Source: Axinella damicornis
Taxonomy: Eukaryota; Porifera; Demospongiae; Axinellida; Axinellidae
NCBI GenBank assembly: GCA_963931865.1
Contig: OZ007515.1
Span: 6,694,493-6,758,492 of the forward strand
Length of the DNA stretch: 64,000 bases
Direction: 5' to 3'
Positions within the stretch are counted from its first letter, which is position 1; each line of letters begins with the position of its first letter. Positions 21,150 through 32,904 of this stretch are shown piece by piece. A program made the position numbers and the translations under genes. The notes under the pieces were generated by a model that saw only the letters and a program-made list of their open reading frames with translations, had not been told where the DNA came from and ran no database searches.

Positions 21150-22556
21150 ACCTTGTTGACTTTTGTCTTGCAGGGTCAATAATATCGTTAGGTTCGATAA
21201 TCAATGTTCAATTTGTAATTTGCTGCCCATCCATTACCGTGCCAATGAATTTGTTGTTGTCAGTAGTATTCATGGCCTGCATGTGAAGTATCAATAACCC
21301 GTACCGGAAGTAAACCATTAATCACTCGTACATTCACTATCTAGCTACGTACAAGCTAGCTAGTTTTCTGCATGGGTCTGGGTGACATCAATGGGCACAT
21401 GAAGATGCCCATGCCAGCCATTTTCATGCAATCCCTGGCTCTATACGTTTTTATCGCCAGGTCCTGCATGTATCTGAATTTAAGCTTGACAATCCCTACA
21501 TGTATAAGGGGTACGATGGTGGGCCTGGAGAAGGCAGGGCCTATTAAGTCCCCCAGACCAATGGCTTTACATCCCCTCCGAAGGATGTGATCTGAACTAG
21601 ATATCGATCTGGTGAAAACGCCTGAAAGAGCACACCTACTCGGTTTTTTTTAGCTGAGTCGACTCATAGCGGACAAAGAGGATCTGCATAGTGGCTGCAA
21701 CCTTTCCATTAACCATGCAGCGTGTGTGCAATACTCTTTTGCTTACAGCAAGCACCTCCCATGCAGCATCGAACTTAGTCTCGCGGTCTGGCCCCGCGAG
21801 ACGACATCGAACTGGAGCGAATATCCACCCTTTGTGTGTTCAATCACTTTCGATTATTCTGTGCAACTATAATATTTTGATGCAATGACATCACTGATTT
21901 CATCAATACTATTCTGTAGGGGATAGCCAATTTTCTTAACTCCACAATCATACCAGCTACAAGTGTGCAGTAACTTAATGTGATGAACAGCACTCTTGGA
22001 GATTCTAACCATGTTCACAAAAAAGGTGACAACCCTTTCAAGTAACCAGCTACAGGGATTTGAAGTTGCATCGACAATTTTATATAACTCTGCCGGTATT
22101 AATTGTGCTGCCACAACTCCTGAACGGTACGAGGTACAAGTTTGCAGTAACTTCCAGCATTGGAACTATTGGCCGTAAGGTCAACCATGTTTCATGATTT
22201 GGTTCATATGGTGAATTTGTGCAGATATATCTCGTAACCCTATACCCTATGGACCTGAGACTTGTACCATTGAACACATACAGCAAGGATTCATGCAGCT
22301 ATAGTAGAGTGATATCGGCTGTAAATTCAGCAGGTTTCTAGCAATAGCTACAGTATATAGTTGTGTTGCGTTACTGTACTAGTACGTAGTCTCGTGCCCA
22401 GACCCCATTCCGCCGCGCGCGCCCCTAATTATAGGCTAATACGGATGACGTCATCAATCGTACACGGATGCTGCGCGCGCCCTCAATGGTAATGCCGTAC
22501 AGGACGTCCCTGGTCGACTTCCGTCCGAGGAAGAATCCTTCTGGTTTGCGTCTTAA
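21150..22556. other. spacer between RTRAF and the syntaxin gene
   Basis: No convincing exon was seen. It should contain the RTRAF 3' UTR and the syntaxin promoter. A partial repeat with TAGTCTCGTGCCCAGACCCC begins near 22387 and resembles the TAGTCT TIR family. Confidence 0.4.
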
Positions 22557-23941
22557 ATGGCTTATGAGATGAGAGATAGGATGTCCCAGCTTCGGGGGTC
22601 AGACTCACTGTCGGTAAGAGTCACCTAGTATCACAGATCATGCATGTGCGTTTCGTTTCTGGGGTGGTTGGGGCCCGGGGGGGGGGGGGGGGGGGGGTCA
22701 GGTGAATAACATTGCCCTAGCACGGGTCCACGGCTGCATAATTTTCAGCTGGCAGCTAACTATTATGAGGGAAAAACACCAAATTATCTCGTGTAGATGG
22801 TTCCGAGACTAGGCAGCCAGTGGATTGATGCAGCTATTCAGCATGCTGTGGCAGACAGGCAGAGCAGGTACAAGTTGTACATGATTATTAGTTTGTCAGC
22901 GGCAAGTATTCAGACTTTATAGAGCAGCTGCGTTTGACGTCACCGGCCGTAAAACAACCGAAACGCCCTCCGTTATACTCCGTTTCTCTCATAAGACTTC
23001 TACAGTGATCTTAGAAACGCAAGCAGCTCGGAACTTACGAAGTACTACGGTGTCAACTGTCGCTGTAGCGCAGTTACCATGCCGATTAGATCGAGAAGCT
23101 ACGCGACCTCGAGTACAAGTGAGCTAGCAGTTTCCGTCCAGCTGCCATTGAACTCCATGTTCTTTTGCCATGCGGAAGTACTCAGTCACGTGTTTTTTTC
23201 GCGTCATAGCGCGTCAATGCAGCCGCTCTATTCGTGCCACTTCAAACTCAGGTCAAGTGGCTTATGAACCTACAGCATTACGTCGTGATCCTACCTTTGA
23301 AGGCTGTTTCTAGCATTGCAGTCACCGTCTGTTTTGCATGGTCTTCGTGTACTTCTCAACCGCATTGAAGCAACTCTTGCACATAAATGCTGGCTCAGCA
23401 AGGTACTGCTGTGAGCACTTCACACTAAAACGGTTTGATCACTCGCCCCTGTTGCAGTGCCATGTAGATTTCACCCTGCTGGCATTGAAAGACTCATATC
23501 AGACCTTTCACAGAATATCATCTTTAACTTACACGTGTCTGTGCTGTTAGAATACGAGCAACAAGTGCAGTTGGTGTACCAAAATACATTGGCTTTATGT
23601 GCGGTATTGCAAAATGTGCCCTGCATCACTGGTAAGCATTTATAGCTTTAATAGCCTCATATCAATCACATTTTGTTCGATTCAACACATACTATAAGCA
23701 TTGTTGGTGCATAACTGCGATTACCGAGAACGCAAAATAGCTGCCATGTTGGTGTACCCGTCCGTACTCTCCAAATGATGACGTCAGCTGCAACGGGTCT
23801 ATATAGCAGCAGCAATCTCACTTGTATCATGTAACCATCTGTTAGCTGATGCAGTAGTGATCTGTGTTGGGGTTGGTTGCCCCCCCCCCCCCCCCTCCCC
23901 CTCTCAACACACACACAACCCAACACACTGTGAACACGGAC

Positions 23942-23982
<41 letters not shown>

Positions 23983-26900
23983 CGAGGCCAACCCCGTGAT
24001 AGTGACTTCGTTCCTGACGATGTACTATTGGGTGAGGAAGAGGAAGAGTTTCTCAGTGGATTCTTTCACACAGTAAGTCCTCACATGGTATAGCCTCATT
24101 CCCAGGCGGGCCTGGGAACGAGGCTACACACGGTAAGCTAGAATGCCTGCATAGTCAAATGCATTTGTGCAGATAAGGCAGAGAGTTTAATTCATGTGGT
24201 CCTAAAGAGATATTAGTGTCCATACAAGTGAGGAATGGGTATGCCTTCTTGCTGTTTGTGCGTCAATATGCCCCTTGGTCACACAATGTGTATAGTCCGA
24301 ACCATAACACTTTATCCTCTGTCATGTCACCTCACGTGTAGAAATGTTCAGCACTATTTGAGTTTAACCATCTGCTTTATCTCCTCACAAAAGCTAGAGT
24401 TTAACCCTCTGCAAGAGTGTCCTCATTTCCATGGTGAAATATGGAGTTCAGAGTGCAGGAATTCATATACTGTATTTCCACTAGCCTCGTATAATTATTT
24501 CCGTGATCATCAAAGTACCCATCAGCTAACTGTTACTTGCATGATAGTGTGTGAGCTGTAATATGTTGTGACATGTAGGGCCACTATACAGCTACATGTA
24601 CATGTTGAGCAATATTGAAGGAGACTCGTGATCAGTACTAGTAGTTCTCAACTTTCTCATACGAATTCAATTCATGAGCCTTTCCCATTAGGCACATGCA
24701 ACAATGAAACTTGTATGGTACCACTGTTGATTGGTTGGTTTTTGTGTTTGTATAGGTATTTGTGTGTGTTTGCAAGATGAAACTTGTATGGTTGCTAGAG
24801 TAGATGTACCTTTTGGTCACTTATTTGCGGGTACTAATTTTAGTGATTTGGCATCTAGCTGGTATTACTTAGTTGGAGGGGTCTGCCGTGTACGACTGCC
24901 CCAGAAAACTCAGGCCAAGAGGCTGTCTCAGCTGGTGGCTGGGTAAGTACAGCATACAGCTGGGTAAGACTGGGTCAACACAGCCAATCCATAGGCTGGA
25001 AACCACTCACAGCCGGTTGGTATTGTACCTACATGTAGATGGCATGCAACAGGAAACTCCTCAGGAAGGCGACAAAGCAGTCGGGAGAGTGGGTGGTAAC
25101 AAATAGACAAAGGGTTGCAAAGGCCAGCACGTGGCTGTGTGAACCAGACTACATGAGGACACTACTGGTCATGTGATCAGATGCGCATGCACAGTAAACT
25201 ATAACACTGCTTGAATGAGCACCCTGGCTGTGTTACTGCAAGGGCGCATCGAGCCGCCGAAGCATGCAACGTTCATATAGAAGGCAAAATGCTGAGTGTT
25301 ACTAAAAGTTTGACTGTATAAGCACGTGAACCGTAGACGCGTGCCCCTTATGCGGTCATTTTTGTTACTTATGAGATGGCTGGCATTCCGTCTGCAGCGT
25401 TCATCTTTGACGAGGACCTAGCTACCTAGCGTAAGCTCCTTTCGATGCTATCATTCCCTCCCTCCAACTTACACAACAGCAAATGTCGAGTTGTTGTGCT
25501 GTTGTTGAGAGCAGCGAATGTTGACTTGCATCCGGTGATACTTTATCCGAATCTGGGCCTGCTACACTGGTAGGAGAGGTACCCGGACTAGAAGAAGTGC
25601 TTGGGCTAGAGGGTGGTGTTTCTCTACCGACATCGGAAGCACTCATCTTCCTTGCCCAGGAAAAAGTTCCGTCGAACGTCCGTAACCGTACCATGCACGC
25701 AATTTCATGTGCTTAACCCAAAACGTTATTTTTAGCAACACTCAGCACTATGCCGTCTATACGTGCGCTATAGGAAGTTGCATGCCCTCTCGCCGCCTTC
25801 AGCGGCTCGATGTGCCCTTGGTTAAGGGGTTTCTTACCACAAATCCCATGTAGATGGTTGGTAAGACAACCAAAGGCAACTTAGGCAAAGGTTTCAAGAC
25901 ACCCAAAAAGACACCAATATACACACCCTTCCAGCCTTAGTACAAAATCGTCACAAAAGCAGCATAGAGAGAATACTGCACTTCTCCCCCCTCCCATTTG
26001 GCTTGGGAAAATGGCTGTAACACCATACACATTAAGTTAACAAACTATCGCCCCTTGAGGCTTCCATATGTATTCAATGCATGCGCGTCTTGTACAATTG
26101 TTGTTTAGTGGTGTGTGTGCCGTATAGTGTGTACGTACATATGTGTGGGGGTGTGTAGTGTACCTTAAGGTCACTATTATTTGCGGGTATTAAATTTAGT
26201 GAATTTTAGCGAACTTGAAAAAATCGCTAAATTTTGACCCCGCAAACAATAGTATTAGCAGCATGTGACGTCACATACATGTGCATTAATTGGAGCGAGT
26301 CACAAGCTAGTCTGGTTCCCAGACCCACCGAGAGGAAGGGTCTGGGCAAATGACTTGCACTTCCGCGTAGCCGAGCACTGCATTCCGGCGAAAGTGTTGA
26401 TTCGATTAGGGAAAACCGCACGTACGTTATTTAGTACGTGTGACTGATGAATAGCGTTATATACGCGCGCGCACCCGTTCATAATGTTATTCATCAGTCG
26501 CGAGTCCCGCATCTGCGGCTTCTCACCTACTCACAGCAACTAATAATGCACACTGAATGAAATTCCTCGGCTATGCGGAAGCGCGGTTCATTTGCCCAGA
26601 CCCTTCCTCTCGGTGGGTCTGGGAACCAGACTAGTCACAAGCTAGCCACCTACGAAGCGATCAGCGAAGGTAGTAGTTAGCTGTATCAGAGCTATCTATG
26701 AGGTGATAGCAAGACCTGAGACATCATTCTGAAAAGCGACTTTGTCCTACCTGTTGCACTAGCCTTTACCAGCAGACTGAGCCATGCTGAGCAGTGTGGT
26801 TGCCTCTTGAACGGATTAGTTGCCAGCAGCTCTGGTGAGTTAAAGTGACCTTAAGGTATATGTACATGACAATACGTATATGTGTGCTGGTTTTCCTGCC

Positions 26901-27704
26901 TATCCTTTCTCCCACAGGTTGCTGAGCTGACAAGGGATATGATTGAGCTTCTGCGTAAAGTTGAGAAGATCAATCTCAGTCAGAATGCCATCCTTGCCTC
27001 CGTAGTGAACCATGGTACGTTCTGGGGAAAGGACTCAAAGTGGTGGTACAGTTTGTTCGCTTTGCAGTCCTCATAATGACTGTACATCCTGTAACTAAGG
27101 TTTTGTGGAGCTGTGTTCAACATACGGTACCTACTGTATTTGAAGCCTCCACCTCAACTGAAGGATAATTTTGCATCTCCCTCCCTCCCACTTGTGGACA
27201 GCAATAGTGTTGACCAACAAGTAATAAAAAGCAGTAACAGGATGTAGGGATACCAGAACAGCAAAAGTAAGGAAGCAAGGGGATGATCAGTGAAGTATAC
27301 AATTCCCCAACAGAGATCTTTTTCCATATACATGTGTAATGAAACAAAGCGGTTATTGCAGGTACTTATCAAACAATTACGGTGCAAAATTGCGTCAAGT
27401 AGTGGCGGGTGTTTATGCTCTGTTTGCCTTCGCCCTTTCATTATCACCATGGATATTATAGACTACGTAGTCTATAATATCCATGCTATCACTGCGGCGG
27501 GAGTGTTACGACAACATGGTCCAGTTACTTCTCGTTGCCCCGGGATACCGTAGGCCGCCAGCTAGCTCGGTCTCCACAGCTAGCGTAGTGCTCAGCTGCT
27601 GCCTCCTCCGACCTGGTCTACCACATCTTCCGTCCCCATCTGCATGGCTCTCCAATGCCCCACATAGATGACGCCAAAATCCAGTGGTCCGAAGGTCACA
27701 GTAG

Positions 27705-27741
<37 letters not shown>

Positions 27742-30700
27742 AGGGTGCTGCCCAACAGCAGCAAAAGGCCTGGTATTCTCTGAAGACATCCGCCTTGGCT
27801 GAGTCCCTCCTGAAGAGTGCACCTGATTCTAGAGCTCGTGCCCGTCTGCTAGCCTCCATGGCCAAAGGTTCCGGTGCCTGGCTGAATGTGCTGCCCATTT
27901 CATCCCTTGGCCTGCGAATGGATGACAACACCATGAGGACAGCGGTTGGCCTCCGCCTGGGTGCCCCTTTGTGTAGGCCCCATGCCTACCACCATTGTGG
28001 AAGTGATGTGCTCAGCTACTTCCCCTCGTTCGCCTACGTGAGTAATCCGGCGCCGGACAGCTCTCCGTGCAGAGCTGCTGCTCCCCGTTTGCATCTGCTT
28101 CAGCTGCTGCTCCCGATTGCGTCCGCTTCAACTGCTGCTCTCCGATTGCGTCCGCTTCAACTGCTGCTCTCCGATTGCGTCCGCTTCAACTGCTGCTCTC
28201 CGATTGCGTCTGCTTTAACTGCAGCTCCCTCCCCGATAGCGTCCACTTCGACTGCTGCTCCCCGATTGCATCCGCCAACTTACTAGCTCATGCCCAATGT
28301 TCTGAAACAGTCCGATCCGAGACTTCGCTGAGTTTGAGGTTCAGTAAATTTAAGTACGAAGGTCGCCCATCACTAGTCTAGTCCCGCCCCACGAACATCC
28401 CACTTCCGTTACACACACACAAACACACGATTAAAATCTTAATGTATTGATGTTGTTGTAACCATACTTGAGCCTCGAGATGGGCTCACAGAATGCAGTC
28501 GGTAGTAACATAGCTAAACTAGAGGTTTTCATAGAACACATACCCCGCGCTGATCATGAACGTCTACAGGCCAGGATGCATGCAGTGCAGCTACAATCGA
28601 CGTTGACATCTCTGCCGGGCGCTATCGCGTATACTGTGTTCGTGTATGGCCATATCCAAGGTGTGGGAGTGACCGCTTACCGTATATACAACATATTATA
28701 TTGTGAAGCTGGAGAGGTGGAGCAAAATGTTACGAATAATAGGAAATAGCTGGAAAAAACAGCCGAAACAATAGCCACGACGCCCGTGAAGTACATAGAT
28801 CGTGAGAAAACACTGTTTCCTAGCGGTCATCTCGAAGCACAAGTTTCCAAATGCACTGCATGTCCTGTTCTTGATGGGACTCTGAGGTTACGAAGAGGTG
28901 GAGCCCGGTTATGAATAGTTATGAAAAGTAGGAAATAGCCGAAATACAGCCAAACGGAGCGCCTTGACTTCAGCCAGGTACACATAGAGCAGTTTTTTTT
29001 GCTATTTGCTATTGTTTGACTCCATTTCGAAGGGTCTATGTGGCGAGATTTCAATTTTCTTCGCCTGACAGACAGACGACAGACGACTGACGGACAAAAC
29101 CGATTGCTTAACCCCGCTTCGTGCATGCGCGCGCGGGGTAATTATGCGAACAGACTTTAAGTAATATTTAGATACCACTTTGCCGTGCATTACGGGTTTT
29201 AGTGCACGAGGGCAATCTAGTTAACGGTTGAGGGTGAGATAATGCACGAGCCGAAGGTGAGTGCATTATCCGCCCGAGACCATTAACTAGATTGCCCGAG
29301 TGCACTAAAGGCCGTAATGCACTGCAAACTGGTATCTAAACTACTTAGTGCAACTCACTGACCCGAGACAGCCTTTGATCTTTGTAAAGTGTGCATTATC
29401 TAGATAATGCACACTAAAGTGTGCATTAAGCGATTTAATTCTCCGTCATGTGATCGATTCTGAGGCCTCTGATTCGTTGAGGGTCACGTGAGTAGCACTA
29501 AGTTACCTCAGACTCAGTCTTCTGAAGTGCCTTGTGTGGTTGACAACGCAACGCATACACTCCGGCTGTGTTTCTAATTCAGCAACCAGGAATGATTACA
29601 TATCGTTGCTAAGTGATCATCGTTTATCTATGCATGCATACAAATGAAGAAAATGGTGTGCCAATTGAAGCCATAGTTTTTGAGTGGTAGTTTTTGTGGT
29701 TGGTTGTGAGACTTTGAAGTTGTGAAAAAGTGATGGGGTCTGCACTGCTCAGTTGAAAATTCTTCTGTTTTGTGTGTAAACCGTCGTGAAAGATTTTGAG
29801 CTAGCCTGTCTGAAGCCCGTTTTGCGAGTTCGTGGTGTGGTACTTTCGTGACAGTTTTTCACAACGCGTGGAGTCTTGAGGAAGATGAACTGTATGTGGT
29901 TATAGAGGCTTACATTTGAGTGTACCATTTCAGAGATTTGGAGAATTTTTTGCATAATGTGGCGTGTCTGTCATATCCAGTCTACCAACTCTATGATGCA
30001 CAGCAATGACAGCATACATAGGTACATGTATATTTGGCCTTTGGTGTACTAACACAAACTTACCTAGCAAGTTAAGGGTGTTCTTCCTTCCTGTCTAGTG
30101 ACCAAATGTAGTCCATCTGATGAGTCGTTTCTTAGCTGAATAGTTTTGATCTTGTTCTGAAGATTTACATAAGTGAATTATACCAATGCATGAATGCTGT
30201 ATATAGCTATATCCATGTGGTCCATGACATGAGAATGTGATGTTCACTCCTCAGAGGCGAAGGATGAATGTAACCAGCTCGTGCACGAATTCAAGAAGAT
30301 CTCCCGCAAAATTCACACAGGACTGAAGCGTATGTCACACCATACATAGTCCACACACGTCACGCCATACATGTAGTTCACACGTACATTGTGAAGCTTT
30401 TAAATTATGTCACAGGTACCATAGTTTATGCTATACCCCATGAACTGGTTGGTGGATATTGCTGTTATGGGTGTGTGCAGTGAGTTCATTCCTCATGTCT
30501 GAGGGGATGGGGATTAATGAGGCTGGCTACGAAGGTGCTTCAGGGCATCCACATTTCTTCCTGATGAAGTAGTGCTTGGTTGTTGAATAGATCTGCGGGA
30601 GAACATCGATGCAGAGGAGCGGGAGGAGATTGGTGCAGGGGAGCAGGGACCACAGCAAATAAATTCTGCCGTTTTCCGTATTAAGAAGGCCCAGGTATTG

Positions 30701-32424
30701 TACCTAACTTGTTGTGATTCGGTTCATTAGTAAGCTACGTTAGTGTGTTTCTCCCTCTACACTTCTCTACCCTCTTCCCTCCTCTGCCATCACTTCTCCC
30801 CTCACCCCTTCTCCTCTCCACTTCCCCTACCACCCTCTCCTGCTCTCCTCTACCTCCACTTTCTCTATACCACCAAATCCCCTCCTCTAACACCCCCTCC
30901 TATATACCTCCACTTCCTCTAGCTCCTTCCTCTACCTCTACTTCACCTACCCCACCTCCTCCCCTCTCCTCTAACCCCACTTACCACTCCTTCCCCCCAC
31001 TTCAAATTCCTCTACATTTCCTCTCCTCTAACTCCACTTTTTCTACCACCTCCGGTCTCCTCCATCCTCTTACCTTGCTCTCTTTCCCATCTCTCTTCCC
31101 TCTCTCCCTCCCCTCTTCTCCCTACCTTCCTCCCTCCCCTCACCTCCTCCTTCCTTCCCTCCTCCACCCCCCACATGCATGTTCGACTCTAGTACACTAC
31201 CCTGTCTCGCAAGTTCCATGAAGTGATGAGTGAGTACAACCAGATGCAGGATGAGTACCGCGAAAAGTGCAAGGAGCGCATTGAGAGACAACTCTTATAT
31301 GGTGAGACTCATCTCTCAGCATTCATTGACTTCCAGCAACGATATTGTGAATTGGCTAAATCAATGAGTGTCTAGCCGTATGTTCATCATACCACAAGAT
31401 GTTAGCACTTGATGTGGTTATAGTTTGTGAGTCATGCGATGCTGTGCCCCCTACAGCCGGGAAACAAGTGACAGAGGACGACATAGAGGAAATGCTGGAG
31501 TCTGACAACGTCACTGTCTTTACAGAAGATGTGAGCAACTCTCTTTTAGCCCACCAGTAATTCCTTCTCTACCAGCTCAAGTACTGAAACAGAGCATGCC
31601 AGTTGAACAGTGTACACACACAGGGCTGCAGTAGAACGCTCTAGCCAATGCTTTAGTGAGTTAGTTCACAGATTTCTGTCTTCATGTTCGTAGATCCTGA
31701 TAGATACAGATCAGAAGAAGCAAGCACTCAGGGAGATTGAAGCAAGACACCTGGAGATTATGAATCTGGAGCAGAATATTAGGGTGGGGCTTCATCAATT
31801 TTTTGTGAATACTGTACTTACACATGTGGTACCAGCTGATAAAATGGTAGGAAACTGTCAAAGCCATTACTTTTGCGAAAGATTTCGCTGAACAATCTGT
31901 TCTCCTCTGTTTGCGCTCACAGCAAAGTGATCACGGTCGCTTCCCTCCTCGAGTGATAGACGTACAGCATGCTTTGCAATTTCCCAGCCATATGCATGCA
32001 ATAGGCATCCACACAAGGTTGCTCAAGCACTCATGTGCTATTTGAATCCTAGTCACGGCTACTAAACATGGGCGGCATTCAGCCTTTCTGGAGCTGCGGC
32101 TATTATTTGAGGGCAGCTACTAATCAGGGGCAGCATTTCGGTATGTGCTCATCAATGTATTGAGACCCCTGACTCTCAATGTGAAGCCATGTTGTAGCAT
32201 GTAACTGTTGAATGGCTTAAGCTTGCCTCTGTGCAGGAGCTCCAGGAGATGTTCTACGACTTGGCAGTGTTGGTGGAGGAGCAGGTACTTATTGCTTCAG
32301 TCACATTGTACACAATCCCATTACACATCTGTGCAGAGGCTGCGAGATTTCAACGGTAGTATGCTGGCTTGTAAGCACACACTTGTAGGGGAGCATGCCC
32401 TACCAGGATATTTGACCTCTGAGA

Positions 32425-32481
<57 letters not shown>

Positions 32482-32593
32482 ATACAAGGGTGAGATGATA
32501 GATCTCATTGAGCACAACGTGAAGATTGCAGCTGTGTATGTAGCGGCAGGACGGAGGGACACACGCCAAGCAGTGCATTTCCATGAGAAAAAA
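22557..32593 (+). CDS. STX: syntaxin (STX1-4 class t-SNARE), ten coding exons, tail anchor unresolved
   Basis: A Qa-SNARE of plasma-membrane vesicle fusion. Exons: 22557-22613, 23983-24072, 26918-27014, 30255-30329, 30591-30694, 31193-31301, 31457-31530, 31694-31783, 32237-32284, 32489-32593. All junctions are GT/AG and every phase joins (849 nt, 283 aa). [15 protein letters not shown] opens the protein. The N-terminal three-helix domain includes [23 protein letters not shown] and [20 protein letters not shown]. The linker has EEMLESDN. The SNARE motif is [47 protein letters not shown]. The zero-layer Gln is the last codon of the ninth exon. Length and order fit STX1A up to its transmembrane anchor. 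Translation may start at the ATG at 22557 or the in-frame ATG at 22569. The anchor exon is uncertain (see 35972-36040). Two acceptors directly follow (CA)n tracts. Confidence 0.94.
22677..22697. repeat. G21 homopolymer
   Basis: Lies in syntaxin intron 1, 64 bp after the first exon's donor, preceded by GGGGCCC. Confidence 0.8.
23090..23640 (+). pseudogene. possible THAP-like gene fragment in syntaxin intron 1
   Basis: One frame contains [12 protein letters not shown], which resembles the C-terminal half of a THAP zinc-finger (Cys, then CxxHF). Another frame downstream is open ([17 protein letters not shown] ... [20 protein letters not shown]) and ends near a GTAAGC donor at about 23633. The pieces are in different frames and the N-terminal C2 half is not evident. 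Weak evidence. Confidence 0.2.
23880..23978. repeat. C16 run, then (CA)16 ending at the exon 2 acceptor
   Basis: C16 at 23880-23895, then a CA-rich stretch, then an uninterrupted (CA)16 at 23947-23978. The acceptor AG is at 23981-23982, only 4 bp beyond the last CA. Confidence 0.9.
24091..24126. mobile_element. minimal 36-bp TAGCCTCG foldback with 9-bp TSD
   Basis: TAGCCTCATTCCCAGG faces CCTGGGAACGAGGCTA. It is flanked by CACATGGTA (24082-24090) and CACACGGTA (24127-24135), one mismatch in nine. It lies 18 bp after the exon 2 donor of the syntaxin gene. Confidence 0.75.
25239..25820. mobile_element. 582-bp long-TIR element carrying an exon-like ORF
   Basis: The left end CAAGGGCGCATCGAGCCGCC and the right end (reverse) CAAGGGCACATCGAGCCGCT begin an imperfect TIR that stays alignable for roughly 130 bp (shared GCATGCAAC, TGCTGAGTGTT, TAAGCACRTGAA). 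No clear target duplication was found. The interior carries the minus-strand ORF 25694-25422. It lies in syntaxin intron 2. Confidence 0.7.
25422..25694 (-). CDS. Ser/Pro/Thr-rich ORF inside a TIR element
   Basis: A 90-codon ATG frame. From the internal Met at residue 17 it reads [20 protein letters not shown], then [20 protein letters not shown] and a Cys run DICCC. It contains a strong donor (TGT|GTAAGT, about 25465), so it looks like the first coding exon of an unidentified gene. Flanking TIRs suggest that a transposon captured a host exon. No downstream exon was found on this strand. Function unknown. Confidence 0.35.
   Translation of the reverse strand: MVRLRTFDGTFSWARKMSASDVGRETPPSSPSTSSSPGTSPTSVAGPDSDKVSPDASQHSLLSTTAQQLDICCCVSWREGMIASKGAYAR
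26161..26858. mobile_element. TACCTTAAGGTCACT TIR element with a nested insertion
   Basis: TACCTTAAGGTCACT at 26161 mirrors AGTGACCTTAAGGTA at 26858. A further fragment of the family (TTTGCGGGTACTAATTTTAG) lies at about 24808-24855. The 26308-26633 element is inserted inside. It ends 60 bp before syntaxin exon 3. Confidence 0.65.
26308..26633. mobile_element. 326-bp TAGTCTGG TIR element with exact 9-bp TSD
   Basis: The ends TAGTCTGGTTCCCAGACCCA and TGGGTCTGGGAACCAGACTA are followed inward by further mirrored sequence (CCGAGAGGAAGGGTCTGGGC). It is flanked by GTCACAAGC at 26299-26307 and again at 26634-26642. Confidence 0.85.
27236..27350 (-). repeat. fragment of the 61923-62519 TIR family
   Basis: CCAGAACAGCAAAAGTAAGG, then GATGATCA, CAGTGAAGTA(TAC), ACAATTCCCC and AGATCT match the left part of the element at 61923. 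Confidence 0.6.
27448..27485. repeat. perfect 38-bp palindrome
   Basis: CATGGATATTATAGACTAC followed without a loop by its exact complement. Confidence 0.95.
27490..28010 (+). pseudogene. retroelement C-terminal coding remnant interrupted by C35
   Basis: The frame after 27740 reads [36 protein letters not shown] and [19 protein letters not shown] associate this with the region downstream of the reverse transcriptase in many animal non-LTR ORFs (the AVGLRLG block followed by Cys/His). The upstream part is frameshifted and split by 35 C residues at 27705-27739. The 3' end is cut off by the minisatellite element at 28011. Clearly decayed. Lies in syntaxin intron 3. Confidence 0.6.
28011..28440 (+). 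repeat. 29-bp minisatellite element, copy 1
   Basis: The left flank CAGCTACTTCCCCTCGTTCG, then GTGAGTAATCCGGCGCCGGA, leads into tandem 29-bp units beginning CTGCTGCTCCCCGATTGCGT. The right flank contains CACTAGTCTAGTCCCGCCCC and a CA-rich end. Three related loci lie at 45870, 50085 and 53103. Because 29 is not a multiple of three, the long frames across it are artefacts. Confidence 0.85.
28519..29141 (+). mobile_element. about 620-bp dispersed repeat, copy 1
   Basis: Starts CTAGAGGTTTTCATAGAACA and ends CGCGCGCGGGGTAA. A second direct copy lies at 33671-34283. Shared blocks include GGCCATATCCAAGGTGTGGG and a GACAGACAGACGACAGAC tract. No ORF. It may be a SINE or a non-autonomous element; I cannot tell which. 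Confidence 0.75.
29165..29490. mobile_element. long-TIR foldback element, copy 2 (GTGCATTA family)
   Basis: Reverse complement of 4655-4975 over about 320 bp, including GATAATGCAC, GTTAACGG and GTGCATTACGG blocks. Confidence 0.75.
30748..31172. repeat. about 425-bp pyrimidine-rich tract upstream of syntaxin exon 6
   Basis: The plus strand is almost entirely C and T (CTCTACC, CTTCCCTCC and similar units) across most of intron 5, ending 20 bp before the exon 6 acceptor at 31192. Such tracts can form triplex DNA and give an unusually long polypyrimidine region. Confidence 0.8.
32426..32482. repeat. (CA)28 microsatellite at the exon 10 acceptor
   Basis: Uninterrupted CA dinucleotides end 6 bp before the exon 10 start at 32489 (acceptor TACAAG). 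The intron is only 204 bp, so the tract is more than a quarter of it. Confidence 0.92.
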
Positions 32594-32904
32594 GTGAGTG
32601 GCAGTTTGGGAGTATGTCCCCTCCCACTAAAAACGTTGGGGCTGCTTTTATGACCAATATAGATAGGTATGCTGTAAAGCACTAAGAAGCACTTCATCAA
32701 CTTCTGTCAACCCATTCTGCATGTGTGGTACATGTAACTCACAGTAGAGTTGGGAGGTAGTACCATGGTACAAAACTCGGGCGATAACCTCCTCCTTAAG
32801 GTATACCGAAGACATGATAATTGAGCATTTGCAGTACAAATTGTTTGATTGTTGACCCTGAGCGTGCACGACTGTTGCCTTCACGTGTGTATTGGTTTAA
32901 ATCA

